A stretch of 64,000 nt of DNA from NCBI RefSeq assembly GCF_900236475.1, contig NZ_LT963352.1:2480001-2544000 (forward strand). The letters are read 5' to 3'. Shown piece by piece: positions 16,892 through 25,215 of this stretch. The stretch comes from Streptomyces chartreusis NRRL 3882 (lineage in GTDB: Bacteria > Actinomycetota > Actinomycetes > Streptomycetales > Streptomycetaceae). The first letter of the stretch is position 1; each line of letters opens with the position of its first letter. Under the pieces are notes generated by a model, which did no database searches, had not been told where the DNA came from, and worked only from the letters and a program-made list of their open reading frames with translations. A program made the position numbers and the translations under genes.

Positions 16892-18586
16892 TCAGCTCGC
16901 CGCCGAGCCGTTCTCGTCGAGAAGCTTCTTGTACCAGTCGCGCAGCTTGTCGCCGCCCTTGCTCTTCCAGTCGGAGATGGCCTGCTGCATGTCGCTGATC
17001 TTCTTGTGGCCGCGGATGATGTCGTCCTCGAGCTGCTCGAAGTCGTTGGCGAGGTTGGTGTAGCGGGAGGGCTCGGTGATCTGCATGCCCCAGAACGACG
17101 ACTTCTTGGTGAAGGCGCCCATCCGCTGCTGCCATTCGACCTGGGCCTTGGTGTACTCCGGGAGGTCGGGGTGTGCGATGGTCGCGGCGGGGCTCGCCAC
17201 GAAGACGTAGGCGTTGTTGACCTCGTTGTTGCCCTTGTCGTTCTTGACGGGGGCGCCGTCCTTGAGCGTGTAGTGGGTGCCCTCGACACCGTAGTTGGTC
17301 ATCATCCACTCCTTGGTGCCGTACGGCGCCGCGGTGACGTTGGCGACCGCCAGGACGTCGCGGATGACGGACTCGGCTGCCTTCTTGTTGACGAAGGCGA
17401 AGATGTTGGCCGGCATCGTGGCGTACAGCGTGGGGTCACCGCCGTCGTGGCCCCAGATGTCCATGCCCCAGACCTTGACGTCGGGGTTCTGGGCCATCAA
17501 GGAGGCCTGCTGCACGTACCAGTTGGACATGTCGTTGTTCCAGATCAGGAACTCGCCCGCGGCGAACTTCGGGGCCGGGTCCCCGATCTGGCTCTTGCCC
17601 AGCTTGAAGTTGGGATGGACGACTCCGGCGGCGAACAGCTTGCGCGTCCACTCGATGGCTTCCAGGTACTCCGGGGTCTCGATGCGGTTGATCAGCTTGC
17701 CGTCGACCAGGTTCCACCAGAGCGGCTTCTCACCGCCCCCGAGCACACCGAAGTTGCTGAACGCGGTCCACTTCATGTCACCGCAGGCCCACCGCTTCGC
17801 CCTGGGGTTGGTGATCTCCTTGCACAGGGCCATGAACTCGTCGGCGGACCGCGGGATCTCGTAGCCCTCCTTGTCGAAGATGTCCCGGCGGTAGAGAGGC
17901 ACGATGTTCGGGACGTACCCGGCGGGCATCGGCAGACCCATCAGCTTGCCGCCGAATATGGAGCGCCGCCAGGCGTCGCTGGGGATCGCCGCGAGGTTGG
18001 GGTACTCCTTGACCTTGTCCCCGGACAGGTACGGGCCCAGGTCGGCGAACTTGCTCATGATGGCGCTGGGTATCTTGCCCATCATGTTCCAGCTGGGGAC
18101 GACGACCACGTCCGGGATGTCGCTGGAGGCGAGGACCGCGCCGACCTTCTGGTCGTAGGTGTTGCCGTCCTGGTTGCGCCACTGGACGTCGACGCCGATC
18201 AGGTCGTTCATCGCCGTGTAGTAGGGGTTGTTCTGCTTCGGCGGCGAGCCCCAGAACGGCGCCATGACGGTCACCTTGCCGCCCTTGCCGAGCTTCTTCG
18301 GCACCGACGTCTTGAGGGTGGCGATGTCGAGCTTGCTGGTGAAGCCCATCGCGGAGCCGTTCTTGGACGGGATGTCCGGCTTCACCACGTTGCTGGCCAC
18401 GTACGTCGGCAGGATCTTCTTGGCGTCCTTGCCCGACGTGGTCCCGTCCCGCGACCCACTGTCCGACCCGCCGCACGCGGAGAGCAGCGGCATCCCGCCC
18501 GCCACTGCTGCGGTGGCGACCGCCGTGGAGGCGAGGAAACTTCTCCGGCTCGGTCCGGAGGAGGCGGAGGCGGCGTTCGGCGTCAT
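16892..18586 (-). CDS. Solute-binding lipoprotein of sugar ABC transporter (LplA-like)
   Basis: A 564-aa extracellular lipoprotein. Twin-arginine motif PSRRSFLAS (12-20), lipobox LLSAC with lipidated Cys38, then a two-lobed binding fold with [28 protein letters not shown] and YDLK-like helices. Members this large (over 500 aa) bind long or branched oligosaccharides, which suits xyloglucan fragments. It is the first gene of the minus-strand operon. A promoter and a LacI operator lie 119-171 bases upstream. Confidence 0.92.
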   Translation of the reverse strand: MTPNAASASSGPSRRSFLASTAVATAAVAGGMPLLSACGGSDSGSRDGTTSGKDAKKILPTYVASNVVKPDIPSKNGSAMGFTSKLDIATLKTSVPKKLGKGGKVTVMAPFWGSPPKQNNPYYTAMNDLIGVDVQWRNQDGNTYDQKVGAVLASSDIPDVVVVPSWNMMGKIPSAIMSKFADLGPYLSGDKVKEYPNLAAIPSDAWRRSIFGGKLMGLPMPAGYVPNIVPLYRRDIFDKEGYEIPRSADEFMALCKEITNPRAKRWACGDMKWTAFSNFGVLGGGEKPLWWNLVDGKLINRIETPEYLEAIEWTRKLFAAGVVHPNFKLGKSQIGDPAPKFAAGEFLIWNNDMSNWYVQQASLMAQNPDVKVWGMDIWGHDGGDPTLYATMPANIFAFVNKKAAESVIRDVLAVANVTAAPYGTKEWMMTNYGVEGTHYTLKDGAPVKNDKGNNEVNNAYVFVASPAATIAHPDLPEYTKAQVEWQQRMGAFTKKSSFWGMQITEPSRYTNLANDFEQLEDDIIRGHKKISDMQQAISDWKSKGGDKLRDWYKKLLDENGSAAS

Positions 18587-18704
18587 TGCGTCAACCCTTC
18601 ATGGCGCACCAGGACACCCGGCGGAAGGCCGTCGGCTGCGGTGTCTCGAGTGGATCTGGCTGAGCTGAAGCGAGCCTTCGACCCATACACCGGGGTTCCC
18701 GCAG

Positions 18705-18718
18705 TCGAAGCGCTTCGA
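18705..18718. promoter_or_regulatory. LacI-type operator 3, TCGAAGCGCTTCGA
   Basis: Perfect palindrome located immediately downstream of the predicted start of the minus-strand operon transcript (about +4 to +17), a roadblock position. Confidence 0.82.
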
Positions 18719-18728
18719 TGTTGCTGTG

Positions 18729-18757
18729 AGGTTAAGTGAACGCCCCAGGGCGCACAA
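18729..18757 (-). promoter_or_regulatory. Putative promoter of the xyloglucan ABC/hydrolase operon
   Basis: On the minus strand, TTGTGC (18757-18752) and TAACCT (18734-18729) are separated by 17 bases. Transcription would start near 18722, just before operator 3. Confidence 0.5.
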
Positions 18758-18835
18758 GGGTCGTCCCCAAACTTCCTCATGGGCATGAGAAGGGACCTTT
18801 CCTCATGCACCGCTTGAAGTGATGGCGTCGGCCTC

Positions 18836-18864
18836 TTGACACCGGCCCGTCGTCGAATGAGCAT
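18836..18864 (+). promoter_or_regulatory. Putative promoter of the GH3 gene
   Basis: Consensus -35 TTGACA (18836-18841), 17-base spacer and a weak -10 GAGCAT (18859-18864) that runs directly into operator 4. Confidence 0.5.
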
Positions 18865-18877
18865 CGAAGCGCTTCGA
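18864..18877. promoter_or_regulatory. LacI-type operator 4, TCGAAGCGCTTCGA
   Basis: Perfect palindrome overlapping the last base of the predicted -10 and the start point of the GH3 promoter, so a bound repressor would exclude RNA polymerase. Confidence 0.82.
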
Positions 18878-18912
18878 AAGCGCCTCGCCGATCCAGCGCA
18901 AGGGATCCCCAC

Positions 18913-21750
18913 GTGACCGCACACACGCCGCCCACCGAACCGTTCCGCGATCCGCAGTTGCCGTTCGCGGACCGCATCGACGACCTCCTGTCGCGGCTCA
19001 CCCTCGATGAGAGGATCTCCTTCCTGCACCAGTTCGCGCCCGCCGTCGACCGGCTCGGCATCGCCGCCTTCCGCACCGGCCAGGAGGCCCTGCACGGCGT
19101 GGCGTGGATGGGCCCGGCGACGGTCTTCCCGCAGGCGGTCGGCCTCGGCGCCACCTGGAACCCGGAGCTGGTGCGGCGCGTCGGCGACGCGGTGTCCAAG
19201 GAGATCCGCGCGATGCGCGCCAAGGACGAGCGCGTCGGCCTCAATGTCTGGGCCCCGACGGTCAACCTGCTGCGCCACCCCCTGTGGGGCCGCAACGAGG
19301 AGGGTTACTCGGAGGACCCGAAGCTCACCTCGGCCATCGCCACCGCCTACACGCACGGCCTGCGCGGCGACCACCCCACCTACTGGCGCACCGCGCCCGT
19401 GCTGAAGCACTGGCTCGCCCACAACAACGAGACGGACCGGTCCACGACGTCGAGCTCCGTACGCCCGCGCGTGCTGCACGAGTACGACCTGAAGGCCTTC
19501 CGCGAGACCGTCGAGGCGGGCGCGGTGGCCGGGGTGATGCCGGCGTACAACCTGGTCAACGGCCGCCCCAACCACGTCTCCCCCTACCTGAGCACGCATC
19601 TGCGCGCCTGGGCCGACGAGGACCTGCTGGTCTGTTCGGACGCGGGTGCGCCGAGCAACCTGGTCGACTCCGAGCACTACTTCGACACGCACGAGGAGGC
19701 GACCGCGGCCTCCCTCGTGGCGGGCGTCGACAGCTTCACGGACCACGGCACGGACTCCTCGCAGATGATCGGGCGCCTGCGCGGCGCCCTGGAGCGCCGC
19801 CTGCTGACCGAGGCCGACATCGACACGGCCGTCCGCCGGCAGCTCTCGGTCCGCTTCCGGCTCGGCGAGTTCGACCCGGAGGACGACCCGCACGACGCCA
19901 CCGGCGAGTTCGACACCCCGGCACACCGCGCCCTGGCGCAGGAGGCCGCCGAGCAGGCGATCGTGCTGCTCAAGAACGACGGGGTGCTGCCGCTCGCTCC
20001 GGAGGCCCGGGTCGCGGTGGTCGGTCTGCTCGCCGACGAGTGCAAGCTCGACTGGTACAGCGGCACGCTCATCCACCGCTCGACCCCGCTGGAGGGCTTG
20101 TACGAGCGGTTCGGCCCGGAGCGGGTGGAGTTCGCGGAGGGCGTGGACCGGGTCCGGCTGAAGACCTCCGCGGGCACCTTCGTGCACGTACCGGTGGTCG
20201 AGGACGCCGCCGACGAGGTGCGCGGCGCCGAGGGCGCACTCGACCCGGCGCTGCTCGCGGGCCGCACCGACCTGCCCGCGCTCACCACCGACGCAACCGG
20301 CACCGAGCTGGCGCTGGTCGACTGGGGCGAGGGCGTGCTGACCCTGCGCGCGCCCGACGGCCGCTACCTCTCGGTCGCCGACGACGGCTGCGTCCGCGCC
20401 TCCGCCGACCAGCCGGGCGGCTGGTTCGTCCAGGAGACGTTCCGCCTGGAACCGCACGGGAACGGGCACCTCCTGAAGCACCTGGGAACGGGTCGCCACG
20501 TGTGTGTCTCCGCCGACGGCGTGAAGGTTGCCGACGAAGATCCCGAGGTGTTCGAGCTGGTCGTCGCGGAGCGCGGCGAGGAGGCGGTGGCGCGGGCCGC
20601 CGCGCGGGCCGACGTGGTCGTGGTCGTGGCGGGCAACGACCCGCACATCAACGGCCGCGAGACCGAGGACCGTACGACCCTGCGGCTGCCCGGGCACCAG
20701 GAGCGGCTGCTGCGGGCCGCCCGCGCGGCGAACCCGGCGACCGTGCTGGCGCTGGTCTCCGCCTACCCGTACGCCGTCGACCCGGCGGACCTGCCGGCCG
20801 TGCTGTGGACGGCCCACGGCGGTCAGGCGGCCGGCACCGCCCTGGCCCGTGTGCTGGCCGGCGACGTCTCCCCCGCCGGGCGCCTCCCCCAGACCTGGTA
20901 CGCCGACGACGCCGACCTGCCCGGCCTCCTCGACTACGACGTGATCGGGAGCCGGCAGACGTACCTGTACTTCGAGGGCACTCCGTTGTTCCCCTTCGGA
21001 CACGGCCTGTCGTACACGACGTTCTCCTACGGCGGCCTGACGGCCCGGGTGGCGGACGGGTCGGTGCACGTCTCCTTCACGGTCACCAACACCGGTGACG
21101 TCACCGCCGACGAGGTCGCGCAGCTCTACACCCGGGCCGTGGACCCGTCCGTGCCGCGCCCCCGGCGCGAGCTGCTGGACCACCGCCGCGTCACCCTCGC
21201 CCCCGGAGCGACGACGGAGCTGGGTTTCCAGGTGCCGCTGTCCGCCTTCGCGTTCTGGGACGTGGCCCAGGACCGGTGGCGTCTGGAGCCGGGCGCGTAC
21301 GAGCTGCTGGCCGGGGCCTCCAGCGAGGACGTCCGGCTGCGGACGACCGTCACGCTCGACGGCGAGCCCGCCCTGCCGCGCGCGGTCGTCGCGGGCGGGC
21401 TGGCCGCGGCCGGCTTCGACGAGCAGAGCGGCATCGAGATCGTCGACCGCACGAAGGTGTCGGGCGACGCGGTGACGCCGGCGGACGGGGCGGCGGGCGA
21501 AGTGGTCTACCGCCGCTGCGACTTCGGGCGCGGCATCGCCGGGGTGACGGTGGAGGTGGCCGGTGAGGGCACGGTCGAGCTGTCCCTCGACGGCGGTCCG
21601 GCGCTCGCGGTGCTGCCGACCGCCGCGCCGACGTCAGGCCCGTACGACTACGTCTCGCTCGGCGCGTCCGTCGCCGCCGCGGGCGTGCACGACGTGCACC
21701 TGAGACTGCGCGGCCCGCTGCGGCTCGCGCACGTCGGCTTCTCCGGTTGA
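18913..21750 (+). CDS. GH3 beta-glucosidase/beta-xylosidase-type enzyme
   Basis: A 945-residue GH3 enzyme. The (beta/alpha)8 domain (about 1-310) includes GLNVWAPTVNLLRHPLWGRNEEGYSEDP, KHWLAHNNE and the nucleophile Asp243 in LLVCSDAG. The alpha/beta sandwich domain with EQAIVLLKNDGVLPL follows, interrupted by a beta-rich insertion of about 140 residues (about 425-555, resembling a fascin/beta-trefoil-like module; PA14 is less likely). Then come a fibronectin-III-like domain with FPFGHGLSYTTF and an extra C-terminal beta domain. There is no signal peptide, so it is intracellular, where it could release glucose (or xylose) from the trimmed oligosaccharide. The GTG at 18913 fits the conserved start. 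It is divergent from the ABC operon, with an operator overlapping its promoter. Confidence 0.9.
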   Translation: MTAHTPPTEPFRDPQLPFADRIDDLLSRLTLDERISFLHQFAPAVDRLGIAAFRTGQEALHGVAWMGPATVFPQAVGLGATWNPELVRRVGDAVSKEIRAMRAKDERVGLNVWAPTVNLLRHPLWGRNEEGYSEDPKLTSAIATAYTHGLRGDHPTYWRTAPVLKHWLAHNNETDRSTTSSSVRPRVLHEYDLKAFRETVEAGAVAGVMPAYNLVNGRPNHVSPYLSTHLRAWADEDLLVCSDAGAPSNLVDSEHYFDTHEEATAASLVAGVDSFTDHGTDSSQMIGRLRGALERRLLTEADIDTAVRRQLSVRFRLGEFDPEDDPHDATGEFDTPAHRALAQEAAEQAIVLLKNDGVLPLAPEARVAVVGLLADECKLDWYSGTLIHRSTPLEGLYERFGPERVEFAEGVDRVRLKTSAGTFVHVPVVEDAADEVRGAEGALDPALLAGRTDLPALTTDATGTELALVDWGEGVLTLRAPDGRYLSVADDGCVRASADQPGGWFVQETFRLEPHGNGHLLKHLGTGRHVCVSADGVKVADEDPEVFELVVAERGEEAVARAAARADVVVVVAGNDPHINGRETEDRTTLRLPGHQERLLRAARAANPATVLALVSAYPYAVDPADLPAVLWTAHGGQAAGTALARVLAGDVSPAGRLPQTWYADDADLPGLLDYDVIGSRQTYLYFEGTPLFPFGHGLSYTTFSYGGLTARVADGSVHVSFTVTNTGDVTADEVAQLYTRAVDPSVPRPRRELLDHRRVTLAPGATTELGFQVPLSAFAFWDVAQDRWRLEPGAYELLAGASSEDVRLRTTVTLDGEPALPRAVVAGGLAAAGFDEQSGIEIVDRTKVSGDAVTPADGAAGEVVYRRCDFGRGIAGVTVEVAGEGTVELSLDGGPALAVLPTAAPTSGPYDYVSLGASVAAAGVHDVHLRLRGPLRLAHVGFSG

Positions 21751-21779
21751 GGGTCCGGAGCAGGCCGGCGTAAGGGAGG

Positions 21780-21811
21780 GGCCCGGCACCGGAAGGCATC
21801 GGTGCCGGGCC
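21780..21811. terminator. Bidirectional terminator after GH3
   Basis: Twelve-base perfect stem GGCCCGGCACCG/CGGTGCCGGGCC (21780-21791 with 21800-21811) with an 8-base loop, between the ends of two convergent genes. Confidence 0.85.
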
Positions 21812-21828
21812 TCTTCGCAGAGCCTATA

Positions 21829-21843
21829 TGAAAATGGTTCCCA
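21829..21843. promoter_or_regulatory. Zur-box-like sequence in a convergent intergenic space
   Basis: TGAAAATGGTTCCCA matches 12 of 15 bases of the actinobacterial zinc-regulator box TGAAAATGATTTTCA as I remember it. Neither flanking gene has its start here, so it may be a chance match or a relic. Confidence 0.2.
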
Positions 21844-21847
21844 TGAG

Positions 21848-23293
21848 CTAGAGGGTGAGGCCGGTGAGGACCATCACGCGCTCGTACGTGTAGTCCTCCA
21901 TCGCGAACCGCACGCCCTCGCGGCCCACGCCGGACTGCTTGACGCCGCCGTAGGGCATCTGGTCGGCGCGGTAGGACGGGACGTCGCCGACGACGACGCC
22001 GCCGACCTCCAGGGCGCGGTGGGCACGGAAGGCGGTCTGCAGGTCGTGGGTGAAGACGCCCGCCTGGAGGCCGTACTTGGAGTCGTTGACGGCGGCGAAG
22101 GCCTCGGCCTCGCCGTTCACCTTCTGCACCGTGAGGACCGGCCCGAAGACCTCCTCGCAGGAGAGCGTGACGCCGGCGGGTACGTCGGCCAGCACGGTCG
22201 GCGCGTACGAGGCGCCGTCCCGCTTGCCGCCGGTGAGCAGCGCGGCACCGGCGTCGACCGCCTCGCGGACCCACGTCTCGACGCGCTTGGCGGCGTCCTC
22301 GCTGACCAGCGGCCCGACGTCGGTCGCGTCATCGCCCGGGTCGCCGGTGACCTGGGCCTCGACGGCGGCCACGATGCGCGGCACCAGCCGGTCGTAGACG
22401 GAGGCGTCGGCGATGACCCGCTGGACGGAGATGCAGGACTGGCCGCCCTGGTAGTTGGAGAAGGTGGCGATGCGGTTCGCCGCCCGGTCCAGGTCCTCGT
22501 CGCTCGCCCAGTCGGCGAGGACGACGGCCGCGCCGTTGCCGCCCAGCTCCAGGGTGCAGTGCTTGCGCGGCACCGAGTCCATGATCGCGTAGCCGACCTT
22601 CTCGGAACCGGTGAAGGAGATGACGGGCAGCCGCTCGTCCTGCACCAGGGCCGGCATCTTGTCGTTGGCGACGGGCAGGATGCTCCAGGAACCCGCCGGG
22701 AGCTCGGTCTCGGCGAGCAGCTCGCCGATGACCAGCCCGGACAGCGGGGTCGCCGGGGCCGGCTTGAGGATGATCGGGGCGCCGGCGGCGATGGCCGGGG
22801 CGACCTTGTGGGCGCAGAGGTTGAGCGGGAAGTTGAAGGGCGCGATGCCGAGCACGACGCCCTTGGGGAAGCGGCGGGTGAGGGCGAGCCGGCCCTGGCC
22901 GCCGAGGTCGGTGTCGAGCCGCTGGGCCTCGCCGCCGTTGAACCGCCGGGCCTCCTCGGCCGCGAAGCGGAACACCGAGACGGCACGGCCGACCTCGCCG
23001 CGCGCCCACTTCATGGGCTTGCCGTTCTCGGCGGAGATCAGCCGCGCGATCTCCTCGGTGCGCTCGACGAGGCGCTTGCTGACGTGGTCGAGGGCGGCGG
23101 CGCGCACATGGGCCGGGGTGGCGGCGAACTCGTCGCGCACGGCGTACGCGGCGGCCACGGCCTCCTCGACCTGCGCGTCCGTCGGCACGCTCACCTTGCC
23201 GACGAGCCGTCCGTCCCACGGGGAGGTGACGTCGAAGGTGTCCTCGCCGGTGGCCTGGCGGCCGGCGAGCCAGAAGGCGTGGGTGGAGGTCAT
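21848..23293 (-). CDS. NAD(P)-dependent aldehyde dehydrogenase (succinate-semialdehyde type candidate)
   Basis: A 481-residue aldehyde dehydrogenase: cofactor lysine in ILKPAPATPLSG, general base Glu249 in CTLELGGNGAAVV and catalytic Cys287 in YQGGQSCISVQR, then EEVFGPV. The length and motifs fit soluble ALDHs acting on small semialdehydes. With gabT, PuuB/PuuC homologues and a PucR regulator nearby, oxidation of succinate semialdehyde to succinate, the last step of GABA breakdown, is a reasonable inference, but the substrate is not fixed by sequence. The ATG at 23293 is the natural start. The upstream PucR gene is transcribed in the same direction from 122 bases away. Confidence 0.88.
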   Translation of the reverse strand: MTSTHAFWLAGRQATGEDTFDVTSPWDGRLVGKVSVPTDAQVEEAVAAAYAVRDEFAATPAHVRAAALDHVSKRLVERTEEIARLISAENGKPMKWARGEVGRAVSVFRFAAEEARRFNGGEAQRLDTDLGGQGRLALTRRFPKGVVLGIAPFNFPLNLCAHKVAPAIAAGAPIILKPAPATPLSGLVIGELLAETELPAGSWSILPVANDKMPALVQDERLPVISFTGSEKVGYAIMDSVPRKHCTLELGGNGAAVVLADWASDEDLDRAANRIATFSNYQGGQSCISVQRVIADASVYDRLVPRIVAAVEAQVTGDPGDDATDVGPLVSEDAAKRVETWVREAVDAGAALLTGGKRDGASYAPTVLADVPAGVTLSCEEVFGPVLTVQKVNGEAEAFAAVNDSKYGLQAGVFTHDLQTAFRAHRALEVGGVVVGDVPSYRADQMPYGGVKQSGVGREGVRFAMEDYTYERVMVLTGLTL

Positions 23294-23415
23294 GTTCGTT
23301 CCGGCCCTTCGGCGTTGGGGGTGATCCGGTGGTACGGGGTCAACGGTAGGCGCGGGGTGGCCGAAGGGCGTTTGTCCGAGGCGTAGCAGTGGCGGCCGAG
23401 GACACTACGGTTTGG

Positions 23416-25089
23416 CTAGTCCGTGGACGTCGCCTTGAGGGCCAGCCAAAGCTCCATGCGGGCGTCCGGGTCGTCCAGCGAGCGGCCGAGGATCTCCTCG
23501 ACCCGCCGCATGCGGTAGCGCAGGGTGTGGCGGTGGACGCCGAGGTCGGCCGCCGCCGCGTCCCACTGGCCGTGCTTGGACAGCCAGGCGCGCAGGGAGG
23601 CGACCAGGTCACCGCGGCCCGTGGCGTCGTGCTCGTACAGCGGGCGCAGCATGCCGTCGGCGAAGGCCCGTACCGCGTCGTCCGCCAGCAGCGGCAGCAC
23701 GGATCCGGCCGCCACCTGCTCGTGCTCCACGAGCACACGCCCGCGCCGCCGCGCCACCGACAGCGCCTGTTCGGCCTGCTTGTACGCGGCGGAGGCGGCG
23801 ATCGGCCCGGCCGGCGCGGACAGGCCCACGACCAGCTCGTGGTCCTCACCGGCCGGCACCTTCTCGCGTACGCCGGCCCGGGCCGACTCCAGTGCTGCCG
23901 CGTACTCCCCGCAGGCCGCCGCGGCGGCACCGCCGTCCGCGGCCAGCACCACCAGCCGCTCCCCCTCCGGCACGACGAGGACGGCCTCGCCGGCCCGGGC
24001 CGCCGCGGACTCCACGACGTCGGCGAGCGCCGCGAGGGGATCGCCGCCCGTGTCGGCCACGGCGAGCGCGGCGGCGGAGGGCCGTTCGACGGCCGGGGCA
24101 CCCGGGCGGGCCTCGGCACGGGCCAGCGCGGCCGACGCCGACACCGGCACCCGCTCGGCGACCAGCATCCGGAACGGCGCGTCCAGCAGCCCGCCGTACA
24201 GGTCCCCGGCGACCGCACGCGCGTGGTCCGGCTCCCCGGCCAGCAGCATGCGCAGCACCGCCGCGCCGACCCGCTGCTCGGCCGCCTGGAGGGACCGGGA
24301 GCGTTCCGTGGTCAGGGTCAGCAGCGCGATGGCCGAGTGGACGGCGTAGCGCTCGGCCGTGCCGAGGGTTGCGGCCGTCCCCACGGCGAGGGCCGCCCGG
24401 GGGCGCCGGCCCGTGCCGATGGTGTGCAGTTCGACCCGGTCCTCGTTCTCCGGGCCGCCGACCACCGACGAGGCGGGCGCGGGCCGGTCCCGCAGCCGCT
24501 GCACGTCACCGGTGAGCCGCGCGGCCCGCCGCCCGGCCCACTCCGGTGCCGTGGCGACGACGGCACCGGAGGCGTCGTACAGCGCGGCCCAGCCGTCGAC
24601 CTGTGCGGCCAGCGCGGCCAGCAGACCCTCCGGCCCGCCCGTCTGGGCCTGCCTGGTCAGCTCGCGCTGGGCGGCGAACCCTGCCGTCACGGCGCGGTAC
24701 TGGTCGGCGGCTATCGCGGCGGACACGGCCTTGCTGATGGCGAGGAAGGGCGTGCGGCGCGGCACCTCCAGCAGCGGCAGGCCCTCCTCCTCGGCCGCGT
24801 CGACGAGCGCCTTGGGGATCTCCTCGTAGTTCACACCGACGGCGAAGCCGAGCCCGACCACCCCGGCCCCGACCAGCCGCCGTACGTAGCGGCGCATGGC
24901 CTCCGGGTCCTCGGCGTCCAGTTTGAGCGCGGTGACCAGCAGCAGTTCCCCGCCCTCCATGTAGGGGACGGGGTCGGCGAGCTCGCTGACGTGTGCCCAG
25001 CGGACCGGCACGTCGAGGCGGTCTTCGCCCGCCCGCACGGTGAGTTTCAGCGCGGAGTGGTGGACGAGCGAGGCGAGCGTCGGGGGCAT
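23416..25089 (-). CDS. PucR-family transcriptional regulator
   Basis: A 557-residue regulator. The N-terminal PucR domain (about 5-125, from LASLVHHSALKLTVRAGEDRLDVPVRWAHVSEL) is followed by a central GGDEF-like sensory region and a C-terminal helix-turn-helix of the HTH_30 type (WDAAAADLGVHRHTLRYRMRRVEEILG). PucR proteins commonly control purine, amine or GABA catabolism, activating in response to a metabolite. Its position just upstream of an aldehyde dehydrogenase, and 3.7 kb from gabT, makes the GABA genes the likely targets. The ATG at 25089 is used. Confidence 0.9.
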   Translation of the reverse strand: MPPTLASLVHHSALKLTVRAGEDRLDVPVRWAHVSELADPVPYMEGGELLLVTALKLDAEDPEAMRRYVRRLVGAGVVGLGFAVGVNYEEIPKALVDAAEEEGLPLLEVPRRTPFLAISKAVSAAIAADQYRAVTAGFAAQRELTRQAQTGGPEGLLAALAAQVDGWAALYDASGAVVATAPEWAGRRAARLTGDVQRLRDRPAPASSVVGGPENEDRVELHTIGTGRRPRAALAVGTAATLGTAERYAVHSAIALLTLTTERSRSLQAAEQRVGAAVLRMLLAGEPDHARAVAGDLYGGLLDAPFRMLVAERVPVSASAALARAEARPGAPAVERPSAAALAVADTGGDPLAALADVVESAAARAGEAVLVVPEGERLVVLAADGGAAAAACGEYAAALESARAGVREKVPAGEDHELVVGLSAPAGPIAASAAYKQAEQALSVARRRGRVLVEHEQVAAGSVLPLLADDAVRAFADGMLRPLYEHDATGRGDLVASLRAWLSKHGQWDAAAADLGVHRHTLRYRMRRVEEILGRSLDDPDARMELWLALKATSTD

Positions 25090-25215
25090 GAGGCCTTCAG
25101 GTCTGCGTCAGGGCTGTGTGATCTTTGTGGTCTTTTGGCCGCCACGTATGAACGACCTGTGACGATTCTGCCTCACCGTACGGTCTCCGCGTACCCGTAC
25201 CGGCCGGAGGACGTA

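Larger units (their letters stand above)
18587..18912. other. Divergent control region of the sugar operon and GH3 gene
   Basis: 326 bases without a gene. It holds two perfect operators with centres 159 bp apart, a minus-strand promoter and a plus-strand promoter, listed separately. A weaker half-site-like stretch (GAAGCGAGCCTTCGA, 18667-18681) lies close to the first operator. Confidence 0.75.

Noticed and set aside
18664..18681. Possible fifth LacI operator (GAAGCGAGCCTTCGA)
   Set aside because: The halves are separated by an extra base and the centre lacks the CG step; at most a weak site.
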